This document shows, piece by piece, positions 25,760-32,991 of a DNA stretch of 44,759 nt. Both the position numbers and the translations under genes were made by a program. The stretch spans positions 1 through 44,759 of the forward strand of contig CAKKSC010000012.1 in the NCBI GenBank assembly GCA_919902985.1, written 5' to 3'. Below the pieces are notes generated by a model. It saw only the letters and a program-made list of their open reading frames with translations, ran no database searches and had not been told where the DNA came from. The DNA is from Desulfuromonadales bacterium. GTDB taxonomy: Bacteria > Desulfobacterota > JAENJC01. Within the stretch, counting starts at the first letter, position 1. Every line of letters begins with the position of its first letter.

Positions 25760-27373
25760 TTGGAAAAGAAAAATATTGTGTTCAGTGATTTTAATTTAAG
25801 CAGTGAAGTATTGAAGGCGATTTCCGCCATGGGTTTTGAGGAGCCTACCCCCATCCAGGAAAAGACCATCCCTGTCCTTTTAAGCGGCAAGGATGTCGTG
25901 GGCCAGGCGCAGACAGGGACTGGAAAGACCGCAGCCTTCGGGGTCCCTATTATTGAAAGAATGGATAAGACCAATTTTGGGGTCCAGTCTATAATACTTA
26001 CCCCTACAAGGGAGCTTGCCGTACAGGTGGCTGAGGAGATGAATAAGCTCGGCAAGTTCAAGAGGATACTGGCTCTCCCGGTCTATGGCGGGACATCGAT
26101 AGAAAGGCAGATAAAGGCCCTCAAAAAGGGCGTCCAGGTCGTCGTCGGAACCCCCGGCAGGGTAATAGACCACATAGAGAGAGGAACCCTTAAACTCAAG
26201 GATGTCCAGGTTGTAGTCCTTGATGAGGCAGATGAGATGCTTGACATGGGTTTCGTGGACGATATCACCAAGATACTTAAGGAGACCCCGGACGAAAGGC
26301 AGACACTCCTTTTCTCAGCTACCATGCCTGAAGAGATACTTAAGATATCCAAGCGCTATATGAGGTCTCCTGAAAAGATAAAGATTGCGCTTGATTCCGT
26401 TACCGCTCCGAAGATAAGCCAGATATTCTATGAGGTGCGGCCCGCAGAGAAGACGGAGGCGTTGTGCCGGCTTATAGATGCAGAGGACTCAGACCTATTC
26501 CTTGTCTTCTGTCATACAAAAAGGGAAGTGGACGAGGTTTCTTCAAACCTGAAACTCAGGGGATATACGGCAGAGGCTATTCACGGAGATTTCAGCCAGG
26601 CCCAGAGAGACTCTGTGATGAAAAAGTTCAGGGAGTCAAAGATTGACGTACTTGTGGCTACAGATGTGGCGGCGAGGGGTATAGATATAAGCAACATCTC
26701 CCATGTCGTTAATTACAGCATCCCCCAGAACCCTGAGTCGTATGTCCACAGGATAGGAAGGACAGGAAGGGCCGGAAGAGAGGGGGTTGCCATAACATTT
26801 GTGTCGCCGCGCGAGGAAAGACAGTTACGGCTCATCATGGCCGTTTCTAAGGCTAAAATAACGAAAGGGAAGCTGCCGACCATGGAGCAGGTCATGACGG
26901 CCCGCACAGAGAGCCTGAAAGAGAAGATACAGGAGTTCATTGACGACAAGAGGTTTGATTCATTCCTCAAGATGGTAGAGAGGCTTTCAGTAGGTCTTGA
27001 GCCTATAGAGGTTGCCGCTGCGCTCTTAAAGTTCCACCTTGAGGGTTTCGGTAAGGAAGCTGTCCGTGAAAGCTCCGTGTCCCTTGATGACACAGGGGCC
27101 GCGCCCGGGATGGTCAGACTCTTCATGACCGTAGGAAGGGAGCAGAACGTCAGGGCTGGAGACATAATAAAGGCTATTGCGGACAAGGCAAATATCCCCG
27201 GAAAGGCCATAGGCGGGATAAATATATTTGATAAATTCACCTTTGTAGAAGTGCCAAGGGAATCTGCGGAGAAGGTAATAGATGTCATGCACCAGAGTAT
27301 TGTATCCGGCCAGAAGGTGGCCGTTGCCCCTGCAAAGCCGAGAGAAGGCGACAGCAGAGGGGGAAGGAGGTAA
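25760..27373 (+). CDS. deaD: DEAD-box RNA helicase with DbpA-type RNA-binding domain
   Basis: ATP-dependent RNA helicase, probably in ribosome assembly or cold adaptation. The 537-residue protein has every motif in order: Q motif (GFEEPTPIQ), AQTGTGKT, PTRELA, DEAD near residue 155, SAT, HGDFSQAQR, VATDVAARGIDI and HRIGRTGRAG. The last ~85 residues (VRLFMTVGREQNVRAGD onward) form a DbpA/CsdA-type RRM with a basic tail. The start is TTG at 25760 behind AAGGAGA. It is followed after three bases by ribH. Confidence 0.93.
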   Translation: MEKKNIVFSDFNLSSEVLKAISAMGFEEPTPIQEKTIPVLLSGKDVVGQAQTGTGKTAAFGVPIIERMDKTNFGVQSIILTPTRELAVQVAEEMNKLGKFKRILALPVYGGTSIERQIKALKKGVQVVVGTPGRVIDHIERGTLKLKDVQVVVLDEADEMLDMGFVDDITKILKETPDERQTLLFSATMPEEILKISKRYMRSPEKIKIALDSVTAPKISQIFYEVRPAEKTEALCRLIDAEDSDLFLVFCHTKREVDEVSSNLKLRGYTAEAIHGDFSQAQRDSVMKKFRESKIDVLVATDVAARGIDISNISHVVNYSIPQNPESYVHRIGRTGRAGREGVAITFVSPREERQLRLIMAVSKAKITKGKLPTMEQVMTARTESLKEKIQEFIDDKRFDSFLKMVERLSVGLEPIEVAAALLKFHLEGFGKEAVRESSVSLDDTGAAPGMVRLFMTVGREQNVRAGDIIKAIADKANIPGKAIGGINIFDKFTFVEVPRESAEKVIDVMHQSIVSGQKVAVAPAKPREGDSRGGRR

Positions 27374-27376
27374 GGT

Positions 27377-27883
27377 ATGGCGAAGGTTATGGAAGGTAAG
27401 TTAAATGCGGTGGGATTGAAGTTCGGCATTGTGGTCAGCCGGTTCAATTCATTCATCAGCGAAAGGCTGGTGGAAGGCGCGGCGGACGCCCTGGTCAGGA
27501 ACGGGGCAAAGGATGGTGACATAACCATAGTAAAGGTCCCTGGTGCCTTTGAGATACCCGCAACCGCAAAGCTCCTTTCCGGCAAGGGGTATGATGCCGT
27601 CATATGCCTCGGCGCAGTTATAAGAGGTTCAACCCCCCACTTCGAATATGTGGCCTCTGAGGTTTCAAAAGGGGTCGCCCAGGTATCGATGGAGAGCAAT
27701 ATACCTGTCGTGTTCGGCGTCCTTACGACTGACAACATAGAGCAGGCCATTGAAAGGGCGGGGACCAAGTCAGGGAACAAGGGATGGGATGCTGCTGTGA
27801 CTGCCATTGAGATGGTCAACCTTTATAAGGAGCTCGGCTCACGACCCTCCAGAAGGGGCAGGAAACCGAAGCTTGAGGCATAA
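27377..27883 (+). CDS. ribH: 6,7-dimethyl-8-ribityllumazine synthase
   Basis: Penultimate step of riboflavin synthesis. The 168-residue protein has the substrate segments [41 protein letters not shown] (with the catalytic HFE-type histidine) and [15 protein letters not shown]. It ends in a basic tail (SRRGRKPK) slightly longer than usual. The other rib genes are not nearby; here it rides behind the helicase gene. Confidence 0.95.
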   Translation: MAKVMEGKLNAVGLKFGIVVSRFNSFISERLVEGAADALVRNGAKDGDITIVKVPGAFEIPATAKLLSGKGYDAVICLGAVIRGSTPHFEYVASEVSKGVAQVSMESNIPVVFGVLTTDNIEQAIERAGTKSGNKGWDAAVTAIEMVNLYKELGSRPSRRGRKPKLEA

Positions 27884-27887
27884 ATTT

Positions 27888-27913
27888 GTAGGGGCAGCCC
27901 TTTGTGGCTGCCC
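27888..27913. repeat. GTAGGGGC palindrome, copy 2
   Basis: GTAGGGGCAGCCCTTTGTGG continues to CTGCCC, with GGGCAGCC/GGCTGCCC as the stem. It lies between ribH and the EcfT-like gene and contains a GTG that could be mistaken for the start of the latter. Confidence 0.75.
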
Positions 27914-27927
27914 AATCCTTTCATAAA

Positions 27928-28719
27928 ATGAAATTTCTACAGGACATCACCTTCGGGCAGTATATACAGGGCGCCTCTATTATTCATACCCTTGACCCGA
28001 GGGTGAAACTCCTGTCAATTTCCATACTGTTGCCGCTGATATTCACCGCCCGCGGGTTACTCCCCTTTTTTTATCTGGTATTCACAGCCCTTATTGCTAT
28101 TACTCTTTCCGGGATAAGTATCGGTTTTATCCTGAAAGGGCTCAGGCACTTCTTATGGTTGTTCCTCTTTGCAGCGATATTCCATGCCTTTTTTACGCCG
28201 GGAGAGCCGCTTCCCTATATAACCTGGGTTTCATATGAAGGTGGGCAGGAAGGGGTCATGATAATGAGTCAGCTTGTTCTGGCAATTATCTTCAGCAATC
28301 TCCTTACCCTGACAACCCCTCCTTTAGAGCTGACAATGGGACTCGAAAGGCTCCTTTCTCCGCTGAAAGATATTGGTGTCCCCGTCTCAGACCTGGCCAT
28401 GATGATGCTGGTGGCCATCAGGTTTATCCCTATATTAAAGACGGAGGCAGAGAATCTCGTAAAGGCCCAGAAGGGAAGGGGGATAGACCTTTCCAGTGGA
28501 GGCCTTATCGAAAGGGCAAAAAATATTCCAGTTGTACTCGTCCCGCTTATTTACAGCAGCTTCAGGAGAGCCGATGATCTGGCAATAGCAATGGTTTCCA
28601 GGGGTTATGTCCCCGGTGCTGCGAGGGGGAGTCTTAAGGAGATGCGGCTTGGTGTGAAAGAGTATGTAACACTTGGTTTTATCGCAGTCCTGCTTATATC
28701 CGTATATTACACAAGATAG
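27928..28719 (+). CDS. Energy-coupling factor transmembrane protein (EcfT/CbiQ family)
   Basis: Membrane scaffold of ECF vitamin or metal importers. The protein (263 residues from the ATG at 27928) has about five to six hydrophobic helices and the two Arg-Gly coupling motifs, KGRGID and SRGYVPG, with which EcfT contacts the ATPases. A longer reading would start from GTG at 27904 inside a palindromic repeat; I prefer the ATG although its ribosome-binding site is poor. No ATPase (EcfA/CbiO) or substrate-binding S component is adjacent, so the substrate is unknown; a riboflavin link to ribH is only a guess. Confidence 0.85.
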   Translation: MKFLQDITFGQYIQGASIIHTLDPRVKLLSISILLPLIFTARGLLPFFYLVFTALIAITLSGISIGFILKGLRHFLWLFLFAAIFHAFFTPGEPLPYITWVSYEGGQEGVMIMSQLVLAIIFSNLLTLTTPPLELTMGLERLLSPLKDIGVPVSDLAMMMLVAIRFIPILKTEAENLVKAQKGRGIDLSSGGLIERAKNIPVVLVPLIYSSFRRADDLAIAMVSRGYVPGAARGSLKEMRLGVKEYVTLGFIAVLLISVYYTR

Positions 28720-28746
28720 AGTTTAAATTAGCAGAAGGGACTTTTG

Positions 28747-29061
28747 GGGTCACCCATGCCGTAAGCCACTAAAGGGGTGGTTAACAACCATTAGACCTAA
28801 AAAACCAATTGGACACGGCATGGAACCGACGATTTTCTGGTCCGCTAATTGCGGAAAGGGCCGACACACAACAGGCACTGCTAAATTACCGGCCTTAATC
28901 CTGATGGGTGACTGGCGCAGTGAAGACTGACGCCGAAACTTAAAGAAACTACGGCAATGGCAAGGAGATTGTTAACTGAAATTATAAACAAGAAAAGCTC
29001 TTTTTTTCTTGCATAGGGGTAGTCTTTCCTCTTGACAGGGCCTTTTAAATGGGTGACCCAT
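28747..29061. mobile_element. MITE-like structured non-coding element
   Basis: About 315 bp without a gene. GGGTCACCCAT (28747-28757) is inverted at the other end (29049-29059), and ACTTTTG flanks both sides (28740-28746, 29062-29068) like a 7-bp target duplication. Inside are several stems: CCATGCCGT with ACGGCATGG (28754-28762/28815-28823), TCCGC-GCGGA (28841/28851), GGCCG-CGGCC (28859/28890), and a nested GGCG-CAGT-GAAG-ACTG-A-CGCC (28914-28934). A third copy of ATGGGTGAC lies inside at 28904-28912. No transposase is nearby. It could be a MITE, an insertion-sequence end or a structured RNA gene; strand unknown. Confidence 0.55.
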
Positions 29062-29079
29062 ACTTTTGACCCATACTTT
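29054..29079 (+). repeat. Two tandem copies of TGACCCATACTTT
   Basis: A perfect 13-bp direct repeat (29054-29066, 29067-29079) that spans the right end of the structured element and touches the broken start of the alanine dehydrogenase fragment. It partly explains the apparent ACTTTTG duplication, so that duplication should be treated with caution. Confidence 0.8.
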
Positions 29080-29084
29080 GCTCC

Positions 29085-29453
29085 CCGAGGCTTGTGACGA
29101 AAGAGATGGTGTCAAAAATGAAAAAGGGCTCTGTCATAGTTGACGTATCCATAGACCAGGGCGGTTGCATAGAGACGTCAAAAAGGACGACCCATAAAGA
29201 ACCTGTCTACAAGGTTGACTGGGTTACCCACTACTGTGTTGCAAACATGCCTGGGGCCGTGCCAAGGACTTCAACATTTGCCCTCACCAATGCTACCCTG
29301 CCGTATGTCTTGAAGATCGCTAACCTTGGGCTGGAAGAGGCCGCACGGAAGGATGCAGGTCTCGCAAAGGGGATAAATACCTATGAAGGCAGGTTGACAA
29401 ACAGGCCAGTGGCCGAGTCGCTGGGGCTGAATTATGAGGAATTGAAATTGTAG
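29085..29453 (+). pseudogene. ald: Alanine dehydrogenase, 3' fragment only
   Basis: The intact frame reads [20 protein letters not shown], then [25 protein letters not shown] and LTNATLPY, which is the C-terminal third of alanine dehydrogenase (full proteins are about 370 residues). Roughly the first 240-250 residues, with most of the catalytic and NAD-binding parts, are missing. The homology begins about 25 bases after the structured element. The remaining ~120 codons have no internal stop, so the loss may be recent. A GTG or ATG could still start a fragment, but it would not be active. Confidence 0.85.
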
Positions 29454-29464
29454 GGCTGTGGGCT

Positions 29465-29500
29465 CCCTCCCCTTCAAGGGGAGGGTCAGGGTGGGGATGG
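29465..29500. repeat. CCCTCCCC hairpin repeat, left of DUF559 gene
   Basis: CCCTCCCCTTCAAGGGGAGG forms a hairpin and is followed by GTCAGGGTGGGGATGG. It matches the inverted reading of 29881-29916 at 32 of 36 positions. Two of the four differences are paired changes that keep the hairpin stem. Confidence 0.8.
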
Positions 29501-29515
29501 GGTAAAAATGTTCGT

Positions 29516-29959
29516 ATGATAGGTCAGACTAACAAAGCAATTATTAAAAACGAGCTTCAACGTCATCTCCGCAAGACCATGACTGATGCTGAACGGCTAC
29601 TCTGGCAAGCATTGCGCAGCAGGCAAATGTCCGGATATAAGTTCCGTCGGCAACATCCTTTTGGAGACTTTATTATGGATTTTGTATGTCTTGAAAAGAT
29701 GCTGGTAATCGAGATAGACGGTGGACAGCACGTAGAGCGTCAAGCCTTGGATAATGTGCGCACTGAAAAACTCGTAAATGCTGGCTTTCGCGTCCTGCGG
29801 TTTTGGAACCATGAAGTTCTTAATGAAATTGAGGCTGTTAAGGAAAGAATTTGGATGGAATTGCAGAAAGCTGGTGGAACCCATCCTCACCCTAACCCTC
29901 TCCTTGAAGGAGAGGGAACACTATATCCCATCAAATTTATTGACCATCCCAAACCTTAA
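29516..29959 (+). CDS. DUF559 (Vsr-like) endonuclease-domain protein
   Basis: Small protein of 147 residues with the DUF559 domain, distantly related to very-short-patch-repair nucleases. It has LRKTMTDAERLLWQALRSRQ, YKFRRQHPFGDFIMDFVC, the acidic core VIEIDGGQH, and VLRFWNHEVL. The C-terminal ~25 residues (THPHPNPLLEGEG onward) are translated from a palindromic repeat and are not part of the domain. The function of the family is not established. Inverted copies of the repeat lie on both sides and a further inverted 9-mer brackets the unit (ATGTTCGTA at 29508, TACGAACAT at 29981). No good ribosome-binding site precedes the ATG. Confidence 0.85.
   Translation: MIGQTNKAIIKNELQRHLRKTMTDAERLLWQALRSRQMSGYKFRRQHPFGDFIMDFVCLEKMLVIEIDGGQHVERQALDNVRTEKLVNAGFRVLRFWNHEVLNEIEAVKERIWMELQKAGGTHPHPNPLLEGEGTLYPIKFIDHPKP
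29881..29916. repeat. CCCTCTCC hairpin repeat, inside DUF559 3' end
   Basis: CCATCCTCACCCTAACCCTC is followed by TCCTTGAAGGAGAGGG, the inverted partner of 29465-29500. It is translated as part of the DUF559 C-terminus. Confidence 0.8.
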
Positions 29960-30124
29960 ATAGTATATTGCTGGAAAGTTTACGAACATCTTGCACGCAT
30001 AAAGGTGAAAAAAATACTTTCCCAGTTATAACTCGACAAGAAAAGATAGCAGGAACCGGATACTAACTTGTTCTCTCGGCGCTTCGCGCCTGGAGAATGC
30101 AGAGCCTCTTCAGGAGTAACAAGA

Positions 30125-30586
30125 ATGATTCTCGATGACATAGCGCGGAAAGGTCTCGTGGACGAGTGGCAGACTCTGCGTTGCTCACAAGGCAAGGTGG
30201 AGATCCACTACACCGCGTCGTGCGCTATGGGTGGATTTATGTTGTCGTCAATTGTGGACAATATATATGCTTTATTTTTACCTTTTGGATTTTCGGTGCT
30301 TGAACATGCGCTTCAGCAGATACGCGACGAAGGAAAATTCACTTGCAGGTCATCACAGCTAAAGGCTTTAATGGAGGCATCAAAAAATATCGTTTCGTGG
30401 CGCGACTACGATACTATCTATGATGCACGTGACATACGGAACCAGTTGACCCATGAGCAAGTAGTGCCTAAAAGCAAAGATACATTTCAAATCCTGGACA
30501 AGATAGAGCAGGAACTTATTCAGTGGGGAATACTTGAAGTACCAGTAAAATATGATTTTACCCTTTCTTTTACACCCACCACATAA
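30125..30586 (+). CDS. HEPN-like protein of unknown function
   Basis: I do not recognise a named family. The 153-residue product is mostly helical and contains DARDIRNQLTHEQ near residue 120, an R-N-x-x-x-H (Rx4H) motif of the kind found in HEPN RNases and in HEPN-type antidefence or toxin proteins. No nucleotidyltransferase (MNT) partner is adjacent. The ATG at 30125 follows CAGGAG at good distance; a longer frame from 30068 lacks a binding site. The stop codon lies inside the left arm of an attC-like site, as is common for cassette genes. The HEPN assignment is inference from one motif. Confidence 0.6.
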   Translation: MILDDIARKGLVDEWQTLRCSQGKVEIHYTASCAMGGFMLSSIVDNIYALFLPFGFSVLEHALQQIRDEGKFTCRSSQLKALMEASKNIVSWRDYDTIYDARDIRNQLTHEQVVPKSKDTFQILDKIEQELIQWGILEVPVKYDFTLSFTPTT

Positions 30587-30660
30587 CCACGCGTTCAACT
30601 CAGACTCGAAAAAGCAACGCTTCGCTCTGTTTTTGTTAGCTGGTTAACGCGCAACGTTAT
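30583..30660 (+). other. attC-like recombination site
   Basis: ATAAC (30583) pairs with GTTAT (30656), separated by spacers from an inner pair, CGCGTTCAAC against GTTAACGCG, in which one extra C is left unpaired. AAAAAG and CTGTTTTT continue the stem around a CGCTTCGC tip. This order (R box, spacer, L box with an extra-helical base, variable tip) is the attC plan, and the 78-base size is normal. Confidence 0.65.
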
Positions 30661-30761
30661 CCGTCCAAAATAGGAGGGAAGGATTAAGGATCAGACTTGA
30701 AAATTTCCATCTTTGTAAAAAGTAAAACGGGACGGATTTATTTCCAAATATCGACCTTTAC

Positions 30762-31172
30762 TTAATGCTTACTCACCAGCTCAATAAATTCCGCAGCATT
30801 GACAATCTTTATATTGCCATAGCTCTTTAAATCCAGCAGGTGTTTGTCGCCGGAGACTATGTAATCTGCATCGGCAGCAAGGGCGCATTCGATAAAAACA
30901 TCATCGTCCGGGTCGTCTTTCACAACTTTAATGCTTTTATCAGGATAAATAGTATCGGAGATTGCTTCCAGTTCGCGTTCTACAGCCAACAGCTGAGGTG
31001 CGGTAAACCGGAATTTGCGACCGCCAAGTATCTCCCTTATCTCTTCAAACATAAGTTTGGAAAAGAATAGGCTGATTTTCCCTTCAATGGCGAGACTCAA
31101 AACCTTTCTTGGTTTGCCGCCAAAGATGACGGCTGAGATAACTACATTGGTATCCAGCACAGCCTTGATCAA
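30762..31172 (-). CDS. PIN-domain toxin of a type II toxin-antitoxin pair
   Basis: Putative ribonuclease toxin of 136 residues. The acidic PIN residues are visible: LDTNVVISA near residue 7, MFEEIREIL near 43, KDDPDDDVFIECAL near 93, and ADADYIVSGDKHLL near 110. The sequence matches the family often annotated as 'toxin component, PIN family' and not the short VapC class. It starts with TTG that overlaps the antitoxin stop codon, so its translation depends on the antitoxin. Stop TAA at 30762. Confidence 0.85.
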   Translation of the reverse strand: MIKAVLDTNVVISAVIFGGKPRKVLSLAIEGKISLFFSKLMFEEIREILGGRKFRFTAPQLLAVERELEAISDTIYPDKSIKVVKDDPDDDVFIECALAADADYIVSGDKHLLDLKSYGNIKIVNAAEFIELVSKH

Positions 31173-31420
31173 TGGCGGGTCTTCTTTTTTGCGCGATGTT
31201 TTTTGATCTCTGCCTCAATATCCTCTTCTTTCAATCCTAAATCGGTTCTCTGTTTATCACCCAGAGAAAAGATGTCATCCCACCGTTTTCTGCGGTCAAG
31301 ATAAAGTCTCGCAGCTTCCCTGATGAATTCGGAACGGCTCCGGAACTCATTTTTAGCCGCCTTGTCTATTTCTTTCAACAGATCTTTTTGAAATGCAATA
31401 TTAACTGTACTTGTCTGCAT
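31169..31420 (-). CDS. Ribbon-helix-helix antitoxin
   Basis: DNA-binding antitoxin of 83 residues. It starts MQTSTVNIAFQKDLLKEIDK (beta strand then helix) and continues RSRSEFIREAARLYLDRRK, the ribbon-helix-helix pattern of CopG/MetJ types; the charged C-terminal part would bind the PIN toxin. GGAGG precedes the ATG at 31420 by five bases, so an upstream in-frame start at 31468 is rejected. Likely autorepressor of the operon. Confidence 0.85.
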   Translation of the reverse strand: MQTSTVNIAFQKDLLKEIDKAAKNEFRSRSEFIREAARLYLDRRKRWDDIFSLGDKQRTDLGLKEEDIEAEIKKHRAKKKTRH

Positions 31421-31534
31421 GACCCCTCCATCATCTTGCCTATCTTTTCTAAGGTCTATTATATACAATCATTGTATACTGTCAATTATTTTTGCGGCTA
31501 TTCGAACAGGCATAGCGAGTAGATGGGTGTCCCT

Positions 31535-32002
31535 CTATTTCTTTAAATCCCCGAGTACCTCCTCTAACAGTTTCAGTATTGCCTCCTTATGTGTTGCCAA
31601 CCAGTAAATCCTGTTGCATCCTGGGCACACGCTGAAAGACTCCTGTGTTATGTAGACATACTCCGGAATGGTATCCTTTACCGTTTCTTTTTCGATATTA
31701 GATAAAACGAGGTTGCACTCCGCACAGCGGGTAAGTAAATCTCTGGAAGGATTTATTGAGAAATGCCGTATAACCTGCTTTAGCTGGTCTTTGTAGCTGT
31801 TCCCCTCAACAAGGAATGAGTTCCCTTTCGCCTTTCTCCTTTTAATCAGAAGGGTATCTTTCGTAAGGATGATCCTTCCTTCTCTTTGGGCCAGATCAAC
31901 AAGCTCAGAGTCACCAATAGCGCGATAATAGGTGACATCGCATCCTATGATCCTCATCCAATTTGCAAGCCTGCCGAGCATGCTGTCTGCGATGAATTTC
32001 AA
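31535..32002 (-). CDS. Mut7-C RNase-domain protein with zinc ribbon
   Basis: A 155-residue protein of the Mut7-C (DUF82) family, a PIN-like RNase fold. The start reads MKFIADSMLGRLANWMRIIG with the conserved D, then RIILTKDTLL. The C-terminal half has two CxxC pairs (RCAECNLVL and VCPGCNRIYW) that form a zinc ribbon. The start is TTG at 32002 behind AGGTGA. A toxin role has been proposed for the family but its substrate is unknown. No antitoxin gene is adjacent. Confidence 0.85.
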   Translation of the reverse strand: MKFIADSMLGRLANWMRIIGCDVTYYRAIGDSELVDLAQREGRIILTKDTLLIKRRKAKGNSFLVEGNSYKDQLKQVIRHFSINPSRDLLTRCAECNLVLSNIEKETVKDTIPEYVYITQESFSVCPGCNRIYWLATHKEAILKLLEEVLGDLKK

Positions 32003-32033
32003 CTAATCACCTGTCACCTTGCGATCTAACTCC

Positions 32034-32693
32034 TCAATCCTCAACCCTGCGCCATACATCCAAATCAATCTGCATCAACGAATCCAACGAAACATCAGCT
32101 ATAGCGAACCGCCGGTCATGTCTGACGCCTTCATACGGTATGGCTATACATTTCATCTTTGCGGCCTTGGCAGCCAGGACCCCGTTAAAAGAGTCTTCTA
32201 TGGCAAGACACTCGACTGGGGCGACATTTAACCTTTTTGCTGCTGATATATAAACAGCGGGATGGGGCTTCCCGTATTCTTCCTCCTGGGCGGAGTATAT
32301 CTTTTCAAACTCCTTCATCAACCCGAATTTCTCCAATACCGTGTTGATTATTTCGTATGATGAGGAAGATGCCAGGGCTGTTTTTACACCCTTGGACCTC
32401 ACAAAATCCAGCGACTCTTTTACACCCTCCATCAACTCGCCCTTTTCCTTTATCAGTCCGATCAGCTCCCTTATTATATCCGATGTGATCTCCGTCCTTG
32501 AAGGGCCCTCCCACGGGAACCTCCTGAACCAGTAGTCAACCACTTCGTCAGTCCTCATCCCCATGACCTTCATGCAATCTTCTTTGGAGAGGTTGATCTT
32601 TAAAGACTTAAATACAGATATCTCCGCCTCCTGCCAGAGAGGCTCGGAATCAATAATAAGTCCGTCCATATCGTAGATTACCGCTTTTACCAT
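32034..32693 (-). CDS. HAD-family sugar phosphatase
   Basis: Haloacid-dehalogenase hydrolase of 219 residues with a helical cap. The nucleophile motif is YDMDGLIIDSEPLW near residue 8, motif II LASSSS near 112, the lysine GKPHP near 145 and motif IV AIEDSFNG near 168. The sequence is closest to the 2-deoxyglucose-6-phosphatase/HxpB or beta-phosphoglucomutase-like branch, so a hexose phosphate is a likely substrate. It is separated from the Mut7-C gene by 31 bases on the same strand. Confidence 0.88.
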   Translation of the reverse strand: MVKAVIYDMDGLIIDSEPLWQEAEISVFKSLKINLSKEDCMKVMGMRTDEVVDYWFRRFPWEGPSRTEITSDIIRELIGLIKEKGELMEGVKESLDFVRSKGVKTALASSSSYEIINTVLEKFGLMKEFEKIYSAQEEEYGKPHPAVYISAAKRLNVAPVECLAIEDSFNGVLAAKAAKMKCIAIPYEGVRHDRRFAIADVSLDSLMQIDLDVWRRVED

Positions 32694-32729
32694 TCTGCTC
32701 CCTCTCTTTAAACCTCAAAACGGCAATTA

Positions 32730-32858
32730 GACACAGATTAGCACTGATATAAGCTTATGATTTGCACAGTTAGATTTATTCGGCTTTTTTACCAAAATGG
32801 AGGTCATTTAGCCTTTATTTCTATGAAAAATCATAGTTAATCTGTGGAAATCTGTGTC
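32730..32858. repeat. 129-bp inverted-repeat element (GACACAGATT ends)
   Basis: GACACAGATT (32730-32739) and AATCTGTGTC (32849-32858) are perfect inverted ends, and a second inverted pair ATGATTT/AAATCAT lies inside. It fills most of the 298-base gap between the HAD gene and xerD, which has no gene. The xerD promoter probably lies near the right end. Confidence 0.65.
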
Positions 32859-32991
32859 CAAAATGCTTTTAAGGTTAAATGCATTTTTTGGGTTAATAAT
32901 ATCAGCAAAGTTGAAATTGATGAAGCAAATACTGCGTTACACGTCCAGGCTTGACAGGCTTTGGATATGCGGCTATTTTAAAAATATAACT

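Larger units (their letters stand above)
30025..30660 (+). mobile_element. Integron-cassette-like unit
   Basis: A GTTATAAC core at 30025-30032 and a GTTATCC core at 30656 bracket one gene followed by an attC-like site, the layout of a mobile gene cassette. No integron integrase or further attC was seen, so this would be a lone cassette. The left boundary is less certain than the right. Confidence 0.5.

Noticed and set aside
26713-27819. Long minus-strand open frame (368 codons) across the helicase and ribH genes
   Set aside because: It is antisense to two strongly recognised genes, its product is serine/proline-rich without a motif, and it arises from their codon pattern.
27904-27927. GTG start for the EcfT-like gene
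   Set aside because: The codon lies inside the GTAGGGGC palindrome, and the eight added residues are repeat-derived; the ATG at 27928 fits the family better.
28747-29061. Known riboswitch, group II intron, tmRNA, RNase P RNA or IS110 bridge RNA
   Set aside because: None of the consensus cores I know is present, no intron protein or IS110 transposase is near, and the element is not upstream of an intact gene. Kept as an unassigned structured element.
32854-32991. Longer xerD N-terminus
   Set aside because: The extra 46 codons begin in a palindromic element and do not resemble the family; XerD normally begins near the ATG at 32992.
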